DNA of 64,000 nt from JABDMH01 sp965222645 (GCA_965222645.1 OZ244968.1:496001-560000); one strand, 5' to 3'; shown: positions 14,573-24,342, numbered from the stretch's first letter. Notes: a model not told the origin generated them from the letters alone. Made by a program: numbers and translations.

Positions 14573-17305
14573 ATGGGAGTAAGAAAAAATGCCAAGTTCC
14601 TGAGCGGTCCAGAAAAAGAAAACTTTGTGCGTGCCTGTATATTAATGAAAGCCGATATCGTGAATCCTGGTGATCCTGTAAATGATCAATATAGCAGGTG
14701 GGACGAAAATGTTGCCTTGCACTGGATGATACAAAGTGCCAACGCACCTGGTTCCGCCAATGTGAATTTTGGTCACGGAGGTACAGGTTCTTACAGCTTT
14801 CTGAGCTGGCATCGATATTTCTTGTACTATGTTGAGAGTCAACTACAATCGTATGTACCCGGTGTAATGATTCCGTATTGGGATTGGACAGATCCAAGTC
14901 CGTTACTGACCACAGACTTTTTGGGTCCAAATGGGAATGCTGCCAACAATAACATAATCGAACAAGGATATTTTGCTGTAGATCGTCCCGGAAATGGAGT
15001 GAATGCGACTGCGCTTCCCGCATGGTGGCCTGCCAGTCTTAATGGCTGGAGGTTGGCCAATGCTTTCCCCTCTAATTTGACAGGCGCATTAAGAAGACAG
15101 GCATCAGTAGCCAACTTGCCCTCAACAGCCGCAGTACAGGAAGCCCTGATGATCAATAATTATCATGACTTCCAGAGAGCAGTAGAAGGAGGAACCGGAT
15201 TGTCTTTCGGACATAACCAGATGCACAATGGTATTCATGGGGCAATTGGTGGTGGTACCACCAATTCGAATGTCGGTCAAATGGCCACTTTAGAAACATC
15301 ACCTTTTGATCCTATCTTTTTCTTACACCATTGTAATATTGATCGACTATGGGCGATGTGGCAGGCGGATGGGCATGCCAATGAATATCCAGCTGCAGGC
15401 GGAGATCCTGAGCACCACAGTGCAGATTTGATGTATCCCTGGGTGGGAAATACTCCAGGTTATAGCACCAATAACCCCATAAATATGGATATTCCAATGC
15501 CGAATGTTGTTGCTCTCGGCCCTCAAACCAATGCCAGTACTTTGGATTTTAGAGCAGCATATGGCTATACGTATGATACGCTTCCGGTCATGGGTATCTC
15601 ATTGGATAAGACAGGAAGTATGAATAGCCTGACACCGGATCCAATGGTAGCCCTCGCTCCTGATGTATCGAAGTGGGAAGCAGCTACACGTGGCGTTTCA
15701 CTATTTCTTCAGGATGCCGAAACCGTCCAAAACAGTGGTGCAATTTACTTAACTGCAGGTGTCCAAGCGTTCAGGTCTCTATTTAACAACCAATTTGAAA
15801 ATATCTTCACTGGCCCAGGATACGGATTGATTAAGACAGGAACTACATTTAGTCGTGCAAGCTTTGACGCATTGATCGCTGCACATTCTCCGGGTGGCGG
15901 GACGCCTCTTGTTGATGCCTTGGTAAATGCCAAGAATACTCTGGTCGAACCCCCATTTTCTTCTCTACCGGCTGGCGAGCGTAGATACCTGGCTATGTTG
16001 ACGGATGGTATACGCACTACCGGTAGCCAATTTGCCACTGTACCAGATGGCAGTCTAACCAGAACAGGAATATTTGCGATGGGATTTGGAACTGGAGCGG
16101 ATGTGGACTATGGAACATTGGCTCAAGTAATTGCCAAAGGAGAGACGTTGTCCACAACTCAAATATTTCATGGAGAAAATGTTGGTGTAATTGATAAATT
16201 CTATACCAATTCTCTTGCAGCAGCTATTGGATTTACTAATATCTTTGATCCGTTGTTAGAACTATTTGCTGGGGAGCATTCGCATATTGATTTTTACATG
16301 ACCTCTGCCGAAGATGCATTCTTCCTCACTTCGCAAGGGATAGATTTTGTTGATGATAATTGGCAGTATATGCTCAAGTCTCCGAATGGAACAATGCTAT
16401 ACGGTGATCATCACGGACACCACGAAATGGGTCATTGTCACCATTCTTGTTGTCCGAGACCTCATGTGACAGCCAAGCGATCTAAAGGAAGATTAAGTTT
16501 AATGGTCCAGAGAAACAGTACCAATAAAAGCTGTTGGGTAGGCAAATGGCAATTAATGATCTCCTACAAGGCAAAAGATCATGGATCAATGTACATGCCC
16601 ACGCTTGGAGAAATGCTTTATCCAGTAGCTGCGGGTCCGATTCGAGGCAATCAATTCAATAGATTATTGACAAGACCTAGTAGGAGAATTCCAACGCGAA
16701 ATATAGTTGCACAATCCCAAAATAAACTGGATTTCCGAGCTGTAGGTTCCAATAATAATGACAAAGACGCTTGCAATGTACTCGTAAATATTTATGCAAG
16801 AACAAATATTAATCTTGTATTGCAAAGTGCTGAACCAGTCTATGAAGTAGGAAGTAATATCACCTTGAAACTTAATCAGTCAAGTCAAAATGGTAAAATA
16901 TCAGGACTGAAAAGCTTCGCCCGATTCGTATCACCACAGATAGACCTCAATCAAGTTGTAAGTAAAGAAGAGATACTGAATGCCATCAATAAGAACGAAC
17001 GCACAAGAAGACCTGCCAAAAAATATGATAGTTCGATCTTACTGGCCAAGCGAATGAAGGAGTTTGAGAACAAAAAGATTGTAAATGATATTGAGCTAGA
17101 AATTATTGAAAAAGATAATAGTCTACACATTCCTACTATCAAAAAAACTGAATATCGAGGCACATATCATTTGGGCATTGTAATTGATGGCTATTATCAA
17201 CCGAATTATACGGATATGACGGAGCATTGTTGTGGTGAGCACGATAAAATGCCAATGAAGGAGCAATTTTCAAGATTGCTAAATATATCTGTAGGAATAG
17301 AATAA
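14573..17305 (+). CDS. Tyrosinase-VWA fusion protein
   Basis: In this 910-aa protein, residues ~45-300 form a tyrosinase (type 3 copper) domain. CuA histidines appear in NVALH, FGHGGTG and FLSWHRYFL; CuB appears in MHNGIHGAIGG and DPIFFLHHCNIDRLW. A von Willebrand A-like domain follows (~335-560), with a MIDAS-like LDKTGSM and LAMLTDGIRTTGS. A Cys/His-rich patch (GHHEMGHCHHSCC, ~610-622) could bind metal. The C-terminal ~280 residues are unknown. There is no signal peptide. The cassette starts GTTACTTGTA and ends with R'' ACAAGTAAC. Expected chemistry is copper-dependent o-hydroxylation or oxidation of phenols. Confidence 0.88.
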   Translation: MGVRKNAKFLSGPEKENFVRACILMKADIVNPGDPVNDQYSRWDENVALHWMIQSANAPGSANVNFGHGGTGSYSFLSWHRYFLYYVESQLQSYVPGVMIPYWDWTDPSPLLTTDFLGPNGNAANNNIIEQGYFAVDRPGNGVNATALPAWWPASLNGWRLANAFPSNLTGALRRQASVANLPSTAAVQEALMINNYHDFQRAVEGGTGLSFGHNQMHNGIHGAIGGGTTNSNVGQMATLETSPFDPIFFLHHCNIDRLWAMWQADGHANEYPAAGGDPEHHSADLMYPWVGNTPGYSTNNPINMDIPMPNVVALGPQTNASTLDFRAAYGYTYDTLPVMGISLDKTGSMNSLTPDPMVALAPDVSKWEAATRGVSLFLQDAETVQNSGAIYLTAGVQAFRSLFNNQFENIFTGPGYGLIKTGTTFSRASFDALIAAHSPGGGTPLVDALVNAKNTLVEPPFSSLPAGERRYLAMLTDGIRTTGSQFATVPDGSLTRTGIFAMGFGTGADVDYGTLAQVIAKGETLSTTQIFHGENVGVIDKFYTNSLAAAIGFTNIFDPLLELFAGEHSHIDFYMTSAEDAFFLTSQGIDFVDDNWQYMLKSPNGTMLYGDHHGHHEMGHCHHSCCPRPHVTAKRSKGRLSLMVQRNSTNKSCWVGKWQLMISYKAKDHGSMYMPTLGEMLYPVAAGPIRGNQFNRLLTRPSRRIPTRNIVAQSQNKLDFRAVGSNNNDKDACNVLVNIYARTNINLVLQSAEPVYEVGSNITLKLNQSSQNGKISGLKSFARFVSPQIDLNQVVSKEEILNAINKNERTRRPAKKYDSSILLAKRMKEFENKKIVNDIELEIIEKDNSLHIPTIKKTEYRGTYHLGIVIDGYYQPNYTDMTEHCCGEHDKMPMKEQFSRLLNISVGIE

Positions 17306-17370
17306 GTTGCGAAATGTAAAACAAAGATTTCATTTTACTATAAGGGTTAAACAACTTATTGGAAGGGATG

Positions 17371-17436
17371 ACTACAAGTAACAATATATAAGACGGAAGA
17401 CTGCCCTTCGAGACAGTCCTCCGCTTATAATCTTCC
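17371..17436 (+). other. attC-5, split from its R' by IS91-like copy B
   Basis: R'' ACAAGTAACA (TAACA at 17379-17383) is followed by a left arm ATATATAAG, GGAAGACTG. A short loop leads to a right arm CAGTCCTCC, CTTATAAT and the spacer CTTCC. The matching GTTATGC lies 2.4 kb downstream at 19866, behind the inserted element. Joined, these give a complete attC. Confidence 0.88.
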
Positions 17437-17517
17437 GTTGAACAAACCGATCCTACTTAGCTCTAATTTTTGGGTCGATTAGCATAATTTTTGTCTTCGT
17501 GATTGACATAACAAAAC

Positions 17518-18393
17518 GTGTCAATTATGGATTTGTCTACTTCTTCTTATGAATCGGTTTATGCCTCTTATCGTGATTATTTATTGCTGAAAAATTATTC
17601 ACGGCATACGCTAAATACATACTTGTGCAATTTTCGCCTGTATCACCAATGGTGCATCAGGCTGCAGGTAAAAGATATTTATACGCAAGAAAGAGTAAAG
17701 CATTACTTGGTTTACCGTGTTGAGAATGGAGCCAAATGGCAGACGATGAATAACATCTATTCAGCCATGCGCAAATTGTTTAAAGAGGTACTTGAATTGG
17801 AGTGGAGTTTTAAGAAATTACCTCGACCGAACAAAGAGAGACACCTGCCGGAGCTAATTTCTCAGCAAGATGTATTTCGCATTATTCAATCTTGTCGGTT
17901 AATTAAACATCGCGCAGTTTTGATCACTTTGTATGCCAGTGGTCTAAGATCTGCTGAGTTGTGTGCGCTTCGTCTTGATGATATAGATGGGCAACGTATG
18001 CAGTTTCGTGTCAGAAAGGGTAAGGGAGCTAAGGACAGATATGTACAGGTTCCCAAGGAGTTGATTCAATATCTTCGCCTCTATTTTAAGGAATGCAGGC
18101 CTGTCGTTTATCTATTTAATGGCCGTAAAAAGGGTGAGAAAATGTCTGTAGGTTCGTTACGATGGCCCCTCAGACAAGCCAAGAAAAAGCTGGGACTCAC
18201 TAAGAAAATTTCTCCTCACACATTTCGTCACTGCTATGCTACTCATCATCTTGAGTCTGGCACAGATTTGGTCTTCTTACAGCAAAATCTTGGACATAAG
18301 CATCTGAAAACCACAGCTAGATATATCCACCTATGCAAGGATCGCTACAGACACATCAAACATCCCATTGTAGCCATGCTGCCAAATTTGTAG
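17518..18393 (+). CDS. Tyrosine recombinase of IS91-like element B
   Basis: This is 291 aa, identical to the recombinase of copy A (2278-3153), with the same catalytic Arg, HTFRH, LGHKH and Tyr motifs. It starts at GTG 17518 or ATG 17527. It overlaps the transposase gene by 60 bp. It is not an integron integrase: it travels with the element. Confidence 0.85.
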   Translation: MSIMDLSTSSYESVYASYRDYLLLKNYSRHTLNTYLCNFRLYHQWCIRLQVKDIYTQERVKHYLVYRVENGAKWQTMNNIYSAMRKLFKEVLELEWSFKKLPRPNKERHLPELISQQDVFRIIQSCRLIKHRAVLITLYASGLRSAELCALRLDDIDGQRMQFRVRKGKGAKDRYVQVPKELIQYLRLYFKECRPVVYLFNGRKKGEKMSVGSLRWPLRQAKKKLGLTKKISPHTFRHCYATHHLESGTDLVFLQQNLGHKHLKTTARYIHLCKDRYRHIKHPIVAMLPNL

Positions 18394-19664
18394 AAAACGA
18401 TAATGGTATAGGTGCCTTATTCAGAGATTTCGGTGAACTGTACATCTCGGTCTATCAACCCGATCTTACCCAAATTAAATTGATCCGTAGTATTCGGCTG
18501 TGTAAGACTCCAGCTTTGGGTGGCAACAGATACACTTGCTTAGGGTGCCATAAAGAAAGCTACGTGTACTTTGGTTGTGGAAATTCTAGATGTCCAAAAT
18601 GTCAAGGGGTTAAAAGGCTGCAGTGGCAAGACAGATTAGCCAGCAAAATCTTACAGTGCCCCTATCAGCATATTGTCTTTACGATGCCTCATCGCCTCAA
18701 TGGACTTGCTAAACGAAATCCGACACAATTGTACAATTGTCTTTTGAGAAGTGCTTGGTCCAGCTTATCAAAGTGTGCAGCGCAACAGAATAATCTCGGT
18801 GCTCTACCCGGCGCAATTATGGTGCTCCATACATTCGGTTCTGATTTGAAGTACCATGTCCATGTCCATGCGTTGGTCACATTTGGAGGACTGTCTAAGG
18901 AGGGTAACTGGTGTTGGCCCAAGCGTAAGAAAAAAATCGTAGCCTTTAGACAAATACGACACACTTTCCGTACACACTTTTTGAACAGCCTTGGAAATAT
19001 TTATGACCAGCTGGCAGTCACAGAATCTTTAAGTCAATTGACCGAAGACCTCATGGCTAAATCCTGGTGTGTCCATGCTGAACCACCCACTGCTAACACC
19101 AAGGTAATTCAAGAATATTTGGGTAGATACATTTGTCGCATCGGTCTAAGCAAAAATCGTTTTCACTACGACTCTGTTCATAAACGCGTTACGCTAACCT
19201 TCAAAGATTACCGAAATAAAAAAAACACGGATAGCACAGTTCCTATGAATTATAAGCATCTCACGCCCATGCTAGCCATTAACCAAATTATGGCCCACTG
19301 TCTACCTCCTTATTTTCAGAAATGCAGATACTACGGCCTTCATGCCAGTGCTACCTATCGTAAGGTCTCCAAAAATCTACCGACTTGCATCAAGAATAAC
19401 TCACAAACCATCCGTACTGTCTTTCAAATAATCACCGCCATGCTGGGGATGGAAGCTCTAGCTTGCGACATTTGTAATTCTAAGGTATTCCACAAATCTA
19501 TAATCGCCCCAGATAGATTCTGGAAATACAATTGGCTACCCATTCCACATAGCAGAGGGTCCCCACTGAGACACGCCCATATTACCCAAAAGACGACAAC
19601 TGCCACTGCCAGACAGGTCTCTTCTATGCCCAAAACTCAACAAAACACCCTCAAAATGACCTGA
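18333..19664 (+). CDS. IS91-family HUH transposase (copy B)
   Basis: This is 443 aa, identical to the transposase of copy A, with zinc-binding cysteines, HVHVHALVTFGG and the tyrosine helix EYLGRYICR. Exact identity over the whole element implies recent transposition between two attC sites 15 kb apart, or gene conversion between them. Confidence 0.87.
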   Translation: MQGSLQTHQTSHCSHAAKFVENDNGIGALFRDFGELYISVYQPDLTQIKLIRSIRLCKTPALGGNRYTCLGCHKESYVYFGCGNSRCPKCQGVKRLQWQDRLASKILQCPYQHIVFTMPHRLNGLAKRNPTQLYNCLLRSAWSSLSKCAAQQNNLGALPGAIMVLHTFGSDLKYHVHVHALVTFGGLSKEGNWCWPKRKKKIVAFRQIRHTFRTHFLNSLGNIYDQLAVTESLSQLTEDLMAKSWCVHAEPPTANTKVIQEYLGRYICRIGLSKNRFHYDSVHKRVTLTFKDYRNKKNTDSTVPMNYKHLTPMLAINQIMAHCLPPYFQKCRYYGLHASATYRKVSKNLPTCIKNNSQTIRTVFQIITAMLGMEALACDICNSKVFHKSIIAPDRFWKYNWLPIPHSRGSPLRHAHITQKTTTATARQVSSMPKTQQNTLKMT

Positions 19665-19830
19665 TCATTCACTCCCTCCCCTTTTCCACTACACTCGCAA
19701 CCACTTTCTCCATCTAATTGCTGCTAAAAGATTATCTTATCTTTCGAAAGGTGCTCAATGATCATCATCTATGTACCAAAATGTCATATGACTTTCCCTT
19801 ACCATATTGATGCACGATTTGTCCAACTGA

Positions 19831-19858
19831 AATGTATGCCCACAAACAGGCATACATT
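19831..19858. repeat. Subterminal hairpin of IS91-like copy B
   Basis: The same 10-bp inverted repeat as in copy A (AATGTATGCC / GGCATACATT) lies 7 bases before the right terminus at 19865. Confidence 0.7.
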
Positions 19859-20651
19859 CCTTTGAGTTATGCATCATAAAATCAAACGAAAATTTGACAG
19901 AGGATAAATACATAAAAGCAATAAGAAATAACTTTCCCAATACAAATACTGATGAAGTGTCACCGGCTGAAATTGGGAGAGAATTGCGTAGTATGCTCTC
20001 GGATGAATTAAAGATTGTAAAATTTCCTAACAAAAAAGAGCTACAACTTATTTTAGCTAATACTACTAAAGAAGCATTAAGTGAGCATTCATTCAAACTT
20101 TTTACTTCTCACAACCAGCTAAAAAATAAAACGAAGGATTATGAAGACATAGTTGGATTTTACTACTCAAGAGGGAATATAGATCCAACATACAAAACAA
20201 GATTTACTTGGTTGGAAAAACTTATTAAGAACTGGCAAATTGTAAACGAATTGCAACCTGAAAATCAAATACAACTTAATGTTTATTCTCCAATTAAAAG
20301 ATTCTTCGAGCATCAAATGATAAACTTTAGAAGCTATTCTGAACTGGCTGAAAAGTTCGAAGTGCGGTTGAAATTCTTGGATCAAATCATAATTCCCAAA
20401 CACGAGAACTTAAAAGATATAGCCGAATTAAATAGATTTCTGAACTATAGTGACGATGAATTTGATAGCTTCAATGGAATGGGAAGAAGATTTAAAACAG
20501 ACATAAATCCAATTCTTCCAAACGCCATTGTTTCAATAATAGCTAAAGATCCAAATTGCGATGTGATAATCGAAAGGGAAGTATTGCAATATGTTTCAGC
20601 CCCCTAATTATAGGAGAAGGAGTTACATATAGAAAAATGTAATTTTAAGTT

Positions 20652-20969
20652 ATGAAAAGAAGAACGTTTAGTAAGGACAAGAAGCTCATGATTTTGGAAG
20701 AGGCCAAGCAAAAAGGGGTAAAAGTGACCTTGGAGAAGCATGGTATTTATCCGGCCACTTATTACCAATGGAAGGAGAAATTTGAGCAGATGGGAGAGAT
20801 GGGATTTCGCCATGGTATGACAAAGGAGAGACTGAAAGAAATCCGGAGACTGGAGAAGGAGAATGCGAGGCTGAAGGAGATTATGGCAGAGAAGGACTTA
20901 AAGATTAAGATGCAACAAGAGTTATTAAAAAAAAACCTTCCTCTGTGGGCCAAAAGAGGCAGATCGTGA
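20652..20969 (+). CDS. IS3-family transposase OrfA
   Basis: The 105-aa OrfA has an N-terminal helix-turn-helix (residues ~5-50, VTLEKHGIYPATYYQWKEKF) and a leucine-zipper-like coiled coil (~65-95). It ends after a nine-A tract (20927-20935), the likely -1 frameshift site that yields the OrfAB fusion transposase. It binds the terminal repeats. Confidence 0.9.
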   Translation: MKRRTFSKDKKLMILEEAKQKGVKVTLEKHGIYPATYYQWKEKFEQMGEMGFRHGMTKERLKEIRRLEKENARLKEIMAEKDLKIKMQQELLKKNLPLWAKRGRS

Positions 20970-21985
20970 GGTGCTACGTATCTGAAGGGATGCAGGTCAA
21001 GGTGGCATTGAAGATCATCGGCTTGAGTAAAAATCAATACTATCATTCCTATAAGAAGAGGCACGGAAAGCGAGGTGCACCAAAGAGTAAGAATACGATC
21101 AAGTACGTAGATGAGACACATACTGAGGTGGTAAATAATGAGCACGTTGTAGAAGACATGGAGAGTATATTAGAAGATCCGGACACCCAGTATGGGTATC
21201 GACGTATGACAGCAGCACTTATGCTATTGGGCTATATGATAGGCGCAAAAAAGACTTACCGTCTAATGAAGGAGTATGGCTTATTGCAAAGACGCTACCG
21301 GCCATCAGGAAAGAAAAGAGTAAGGGGAAGGCGGGTGCAAGCAAGCCGGCCGTTGGAGGTCATTGCCATGGATATCAAGCAAGTATGGGTAGAAGAATAT
21401 TCACGATCAGTATATATTTTAAACATCATAGACACCTTTACACGAGTTGTGCTGTACCGGACTCAAGGATATCAAATGACACAGCATCAAATAAAAGCAG
21501 CTTGGCACTGCATCATTACATCGTATTTTCAACCAGCAGATCTATTGAAAAGAGGATTGAAAGTGGAAATCAGAAATGATAACGGGCCACAATTTGCAGC
21601 AAAAATGGTACGAGAATTCTTAGGGGAAAATGGATTGCAACAGGTGTTTACTTACCCATATTGTCCAGAGCAGAATGGATATGTAGAAAGTTTTCATAGC
21701 ATCTTAGCAGATCATTTGAACCAGTTTCATTTTATGACCCTGGAGGATTTAGAGTATCAATTGAACATATTCTATGAGAAGTATAATAAGGTCAGATTGC
21801 ATGGATCCACAGCGTGTTTGCCACCGATGTTATTCTGGAGATTATGGGAAGCAGGATTGGTAAGACAAACTCAAACAAACAAAGGAAGGACAAGATTTAA
21901 AATCACTATTCCTTATTGGAAACTATCGGGCAATGGGATCTTGAGGGAGTTTCCCAAAATAACAGGAGCTCGGAGAGCTTCTTGA
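20945..21985 (+). CDS. IS3-family transposase OrfB (rve integrase domain)
   Basis: The 346-aa OrfB has an HTH_21-like N-terminus (YGYRRMTAALMLLGY) and a DDE integrase core. AMDIKQVW carries the first Asp, RNDNGPQFAAK the second and EQNGYVESFHS the Glu. It is normally made as an OrfAB fusion by slippage at the upstream A tract. It appears intact. Confidence 0.92.
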   Translation: MGQKRQIVRCYVSEGMQVKVALKIIGLSKNQYYHSYKKRHGKRGAPKSKNTIKYVDETHTEVVNNEHVVEDMESILEDPDTQYGYRRMTAALMLLGYMIGAKKTYRLMKEYGLLQRRYRPSGKKRVRGRRVQASRPLEVIAMDIKQVWVEEYSRSVYILNIIDTFTRVVLYRTQGYQMTQHQIKAAWHCIITSYFQPADLLKRGLKVEIRNDNGPQFAAKMVREFLGENGLQQVFTYPYCPEQNGYVESFHSILADHLNQFHFMTLEDLEYQLNIFYEKYNKVRLHGSTACLPPMLFWRLWEAGLVRQTQTNKGRTRFKITIPYWKLSGNGILREFPKITGARRAS

Positions 21986-22293
21986 AAAAAATGGCAGATA
22001 AAGATCTACCATTTTATGAACCATCGGTATAAAGGTCACCGTCGGTCGTTTCCCAAAAAGCAAAATTAATCAATATTGAAATTATTTTATTAACCTTGTA
22101 GCGAAAGTCTGATATTTAGGGGGTTAAACCACAATACCTTAAAACACAAGATGAAAGATTGAAATATGAACGTGCATTTGTTAACTTGAAAAAAGAATAC
22201 GATGCATAATCGAGTAGACGGCTCCGACCAATAAATTGATCGGAGTGCGCCTCTCACACCACCGTACGTACGGTTCTCGTATACGGCGGTTCT

Positions 22294-23574
22294 CTAAACA
22301 TGAATTCGTTTTAGATAGTACTGTTCAAAAGATTGATAGCCTCTACGAGCGAGTCGATCCAGAGTAACGGTTGTTTTCATTATTGGGCTACAGGCGATAC
22401 GCCAGCCACCCAATCTTGAACGTGACCATGCATAGGCTAAACCATGCTCCACACCCATGCGAATAAAATTCTTCATCCGCCTATTTGGACGTTTCCATTG
22501 TTTCCATATGCAGTACCTTAATCGGTTGCGAATCCAAACATCCAGTTCTTTGAGTTTACCCCACATTTTGGCCAATTTAAAATAATTGACCCACCCGCGC
22601 ATAAGGGCAAGTAATTTGTCAATCCGCTCATCGAAGGACATGGGGATTGTCTTTCTAGTGATCGCTTTTAATTTAAGTTTCAATTTCTTAAAACTCTTCG
22701 CCGACACCCGAAAATTATATTTCCCCTTTACCCCTTTCTGATAAGTTGGCACAAAACCATACCCTAGTAGCTCAAATTTAACTGGCCTGCGTATACCTGT
22801 CTTCTCTTCGTTCACCTCCAAGCGAAGGTGCTCTTTGAGAAAACGAGTGACGGTTCGCAATACTCGTATTGCCGATCTTCGACTCCGGACTAATATGCTA
22901 CAATCATCCGCATATCGGATAAATCGCAGACCTCTTCTTTCCAGCTCCTTGTCCAATTCATTCAGCAGAATATTGGATAGAAGTGGGCTAAGCGGACCAC
23001 CTTGAGGAGTACCTTGCGGACGGGGTGAACACACTCCATCCAACAGTAAACCTGATTGCAGATATCGCCGGATCAGTTTAAGCAAATTGCGATCCTTCAC
23101 CTTTTGTATCAACAAGCTCATAAGTATGTCGTGATTGACTTTATCAAAGAAGCTCTTCAGGTCTAAATCTATGATTTCCTGGTAACCTTCATTGATATAC
23201 TTCTTAGCTTGTTCTAGCGCCTGGTGCGCATTCCGACCTGGCCGAAACCCATAGCTGTAATCCGAAAATTCGGGTTCGTACAGCGGGCTCAAAACCTGAT
23301 GGATTGCTTGTTGGATCACTCGGTCAGTAACCGTTGGAATGCCCAATAGACGCACCCCACCATTGTCCTTGGGTATTTCTACTCCGAGAACTGGTTGGGG
23401 ATGATATTGTCCGTTAAGGATTTCCTTGCTAATTCTAGGCCAATGTTGTCTTAGATGTTTTGGTAGTTCTTTTACTCCCATGCCATCTACTCCTCCACTG
23501 CCTCGGTTACCCTCCACTTTCCTCAATGCTTCACCAAGATTTCTTCGGTTCAGCACTTGCTTCAGTATTTCCAT
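22294..23574 (-). CDS. ltrA: Group II intron reverse transcriptase/maturase (i2)
   Basis: The 426-aa protein has the same motifs as the i1 maturase: GTPQGGPLSPLLSNI, YADDCSILV and LMRGWVNYF. It differs from i1 by one residue (Arg in KDRNLL). There is no endonuclease domain, consistent with class C introns that home to single-stranded or hairpin DNA. Confidence 0.95.
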   Translation of the reverse strand: MEILKQVLNRRNLGEALRKVEGNRGSGGVDGMGVKELPKHLRQHWPRISKEILNGQYHPQPVLGVEIPKDNGGVRLLGIPTVTDRVIQQAIHQVLSPLYEPEFSDYSYGFRPGRNAHQALEQAKKYINEGYQEIIDLDLKSFFDKVNHDILMSLLIQKVKDRNLLKLIRRYLQSGLLLDGVCSPRPQGTPQGGPLSPLLSNILLNELDKELERRGLRFIRYADDCSILVRSRRSAIRVLRTVTRFLKEHLRLEVNEEKTGIRRPVKFELLGYGFVPTYQKGVKGKYNFRVSAKSFKKLKLKLKAITRKTIPMSFDERIDKLLALMRGWVNYFKLAKMWGKLKELDVWIRNRLRYCIWKQWKRPNRRMKNFIRMGVEHGLAYAWSRSRLGGWRIACSPIMKTTVTLDRLARRGYQSFEQYYLKRIHV

Positions 23575-24163
23575 CTAAATCTGTTTCTGCCTTCGACTCT
23601 AAGAGCAATACCATCGGCGATGCTCCCTAAAGTGGGTCAGCATTAAGCTTCTGGTAGGCCACTTATTGCCTATAGCGTTTAAAGTTCAGTCCTTCAGTAC
23701 TCGTGAGACCTCCGGCCTTCACTCCGATGAGGGGCTCAGCTCGTTTCCTGTACCTACTATGACCTCGGCTGACTTCTGCACTGCATCAACAAACAGTGGC
23801 TGCCCATCCGCTTTCGCGGTTCCTTCACTTTGAGCGCTGTCGCACTCAACTCCTTCGGAGATCGTTCAGGAATCCAGGTAATGACATCTTCTTTCCGTGG
23901 ATCCCTGCCGCATCTACTTTGATCAAGATTCTAAATTTCGGGCTTCAGTATGATGTGCTACCTTACCCCCTGATCAAGCCTCTCATGCGATTCCTGTTCG
24001 TCAGTACCCACTTTTGCAGTCTCGCTTCCTTCAGATTAGACCTCACGGTCAACACCCTTGCGACTTGCTAGTGGTTCGAGGCGTTACCCCCGCCCACAAG
24101 GGACTTACACCCTCTAGATTAATCCGTATCTTTCTACGGAAAAGATGCCCATGCTGGGCACAC
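23575..24163 (-). ncRNA. Group II intron i2 domains I-III (RNA)
   Basis: This is non-coding intron RNA. It carries the divergent insert ~23777-23880 relative to i1, located ~280-390 nt from the intron 5' end, in the part of domain I where peripheral stems and exon-binding loops lie. Open frames here are fortuitous. Confidence 0.7.
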
Positions 24164-24232
24164 ACACACGATGACCACGCCAGCCGCCCTAGCGGGACGG
24201 CCGTCGGGTATCGACAAACCGTTGTGAGGAAT
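24164..24232 (+). other. attC-6 main part, right of intron i2
   Basis: After (TA)ACA come CACGAT, the core GCCAGCCGCCCTAGCGGGAC, ATCG, an extended spacer and GTTG (24221-24224). The core matches attC-2 and attC-16. The R' start GTTGTGAGGA is the complement of TCCTCACA(AC) at 24945-24952. Confidence 0.82.
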
Positions 24233-24307
24233 TGGAGGATCCAAAACAAACCTTTGCCTAAAGGTTGTCTTATAAATATTAGTACTGCAAAAAATATCTA
24301 AAATTAC

Positions 24308-24335
24308 TTGACAAAATGTATCCAAATGAATACAT
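24308..24335 (+). promoter_or_regulatory. Promoter/operator of TA cassette
   Basis: TTGACA at 24308 is followed by an inverted repeat ATGTAT (24316-24321) / ATACAT (24330-24335) just upstream of the toxin start. This is a plausible autoregulatory operator for the antitoxin. A cassette-borne promoter is usual for TA cassettes. Confidence 0.5.
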
Positions 24336-24342
24336 TTGAGCT

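Larger units (their letters stand above)
17437..19865 (+). mobile_element. IS91-like element, copy B (2429 bp)
   Basis: This copy is the same length as copy A and encodes identical proteins. It has inserted exactly in front of the R' GTT of attC-5, so the left flank ends with the 5-base attC spacer and the right flank starts GTTATGCATC. No target duplication is visible, as expected for IS91-type movement. Confidence 0.9.
20592..22131 (+). mobile_element. IS3-family insertion sequence (1540 bp)
   Basis: The element begins TGTTTCAGCCCCCTAATTA and ends TTTAGGGGGTTAAACCA, giving imperfect inverted repeats with TG...CA tips. The 5-bp duplication CAATA flanks it (20587-20591 and 22132-22136). Two overlapping ORFs follow the IS3 orfA/orfB plan. 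A related but diverged element is at 40681-42221. Confidence 0.9.
19866..22208 (+). pseudogene. Unknown cassette gene interrupted by IS3-family element
   Basis: The coding frame runs from a TTG at 19894 (no ATG in frame) to 20591 and resumes after the IS at 22137. Removing the IS and one CAATA duplication gives ~255 aa of a charged, helical protein of unknown family, whose last residues read LKKEYDA. Its TAA stop is created by the attC-6 R'' (GCATA joined to ACA across the intron). The cassette start GTTATGCATC is the exact complement of GATGCATAAC at its end. Before the insertions it was one intact single-gene cassette. Confidence 0.75.
22209..24163 (-). mobile_element. Group IIC-attC-type intron i2 (1955 bp)
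   Basis: It has the same termini as i1 (minus strand GTGTGCCCAGC ... CTACTCGAT) and the same position in R'' (TA|ACA on the + strand), here in attC-6. It is 62 bp longer than i1 because one ~53-base block of domain I (near 12550-12590) is replaced by ~115 unrelated bases (~23777-23880). The rest is almost identical. Confidence 0.88.

Noticed and set aside
14571..15497. Antisense frames inside the tyrosinase gene
   Set aside because: They are shadows of a long, clearly coding gene with conserved copper motifs.
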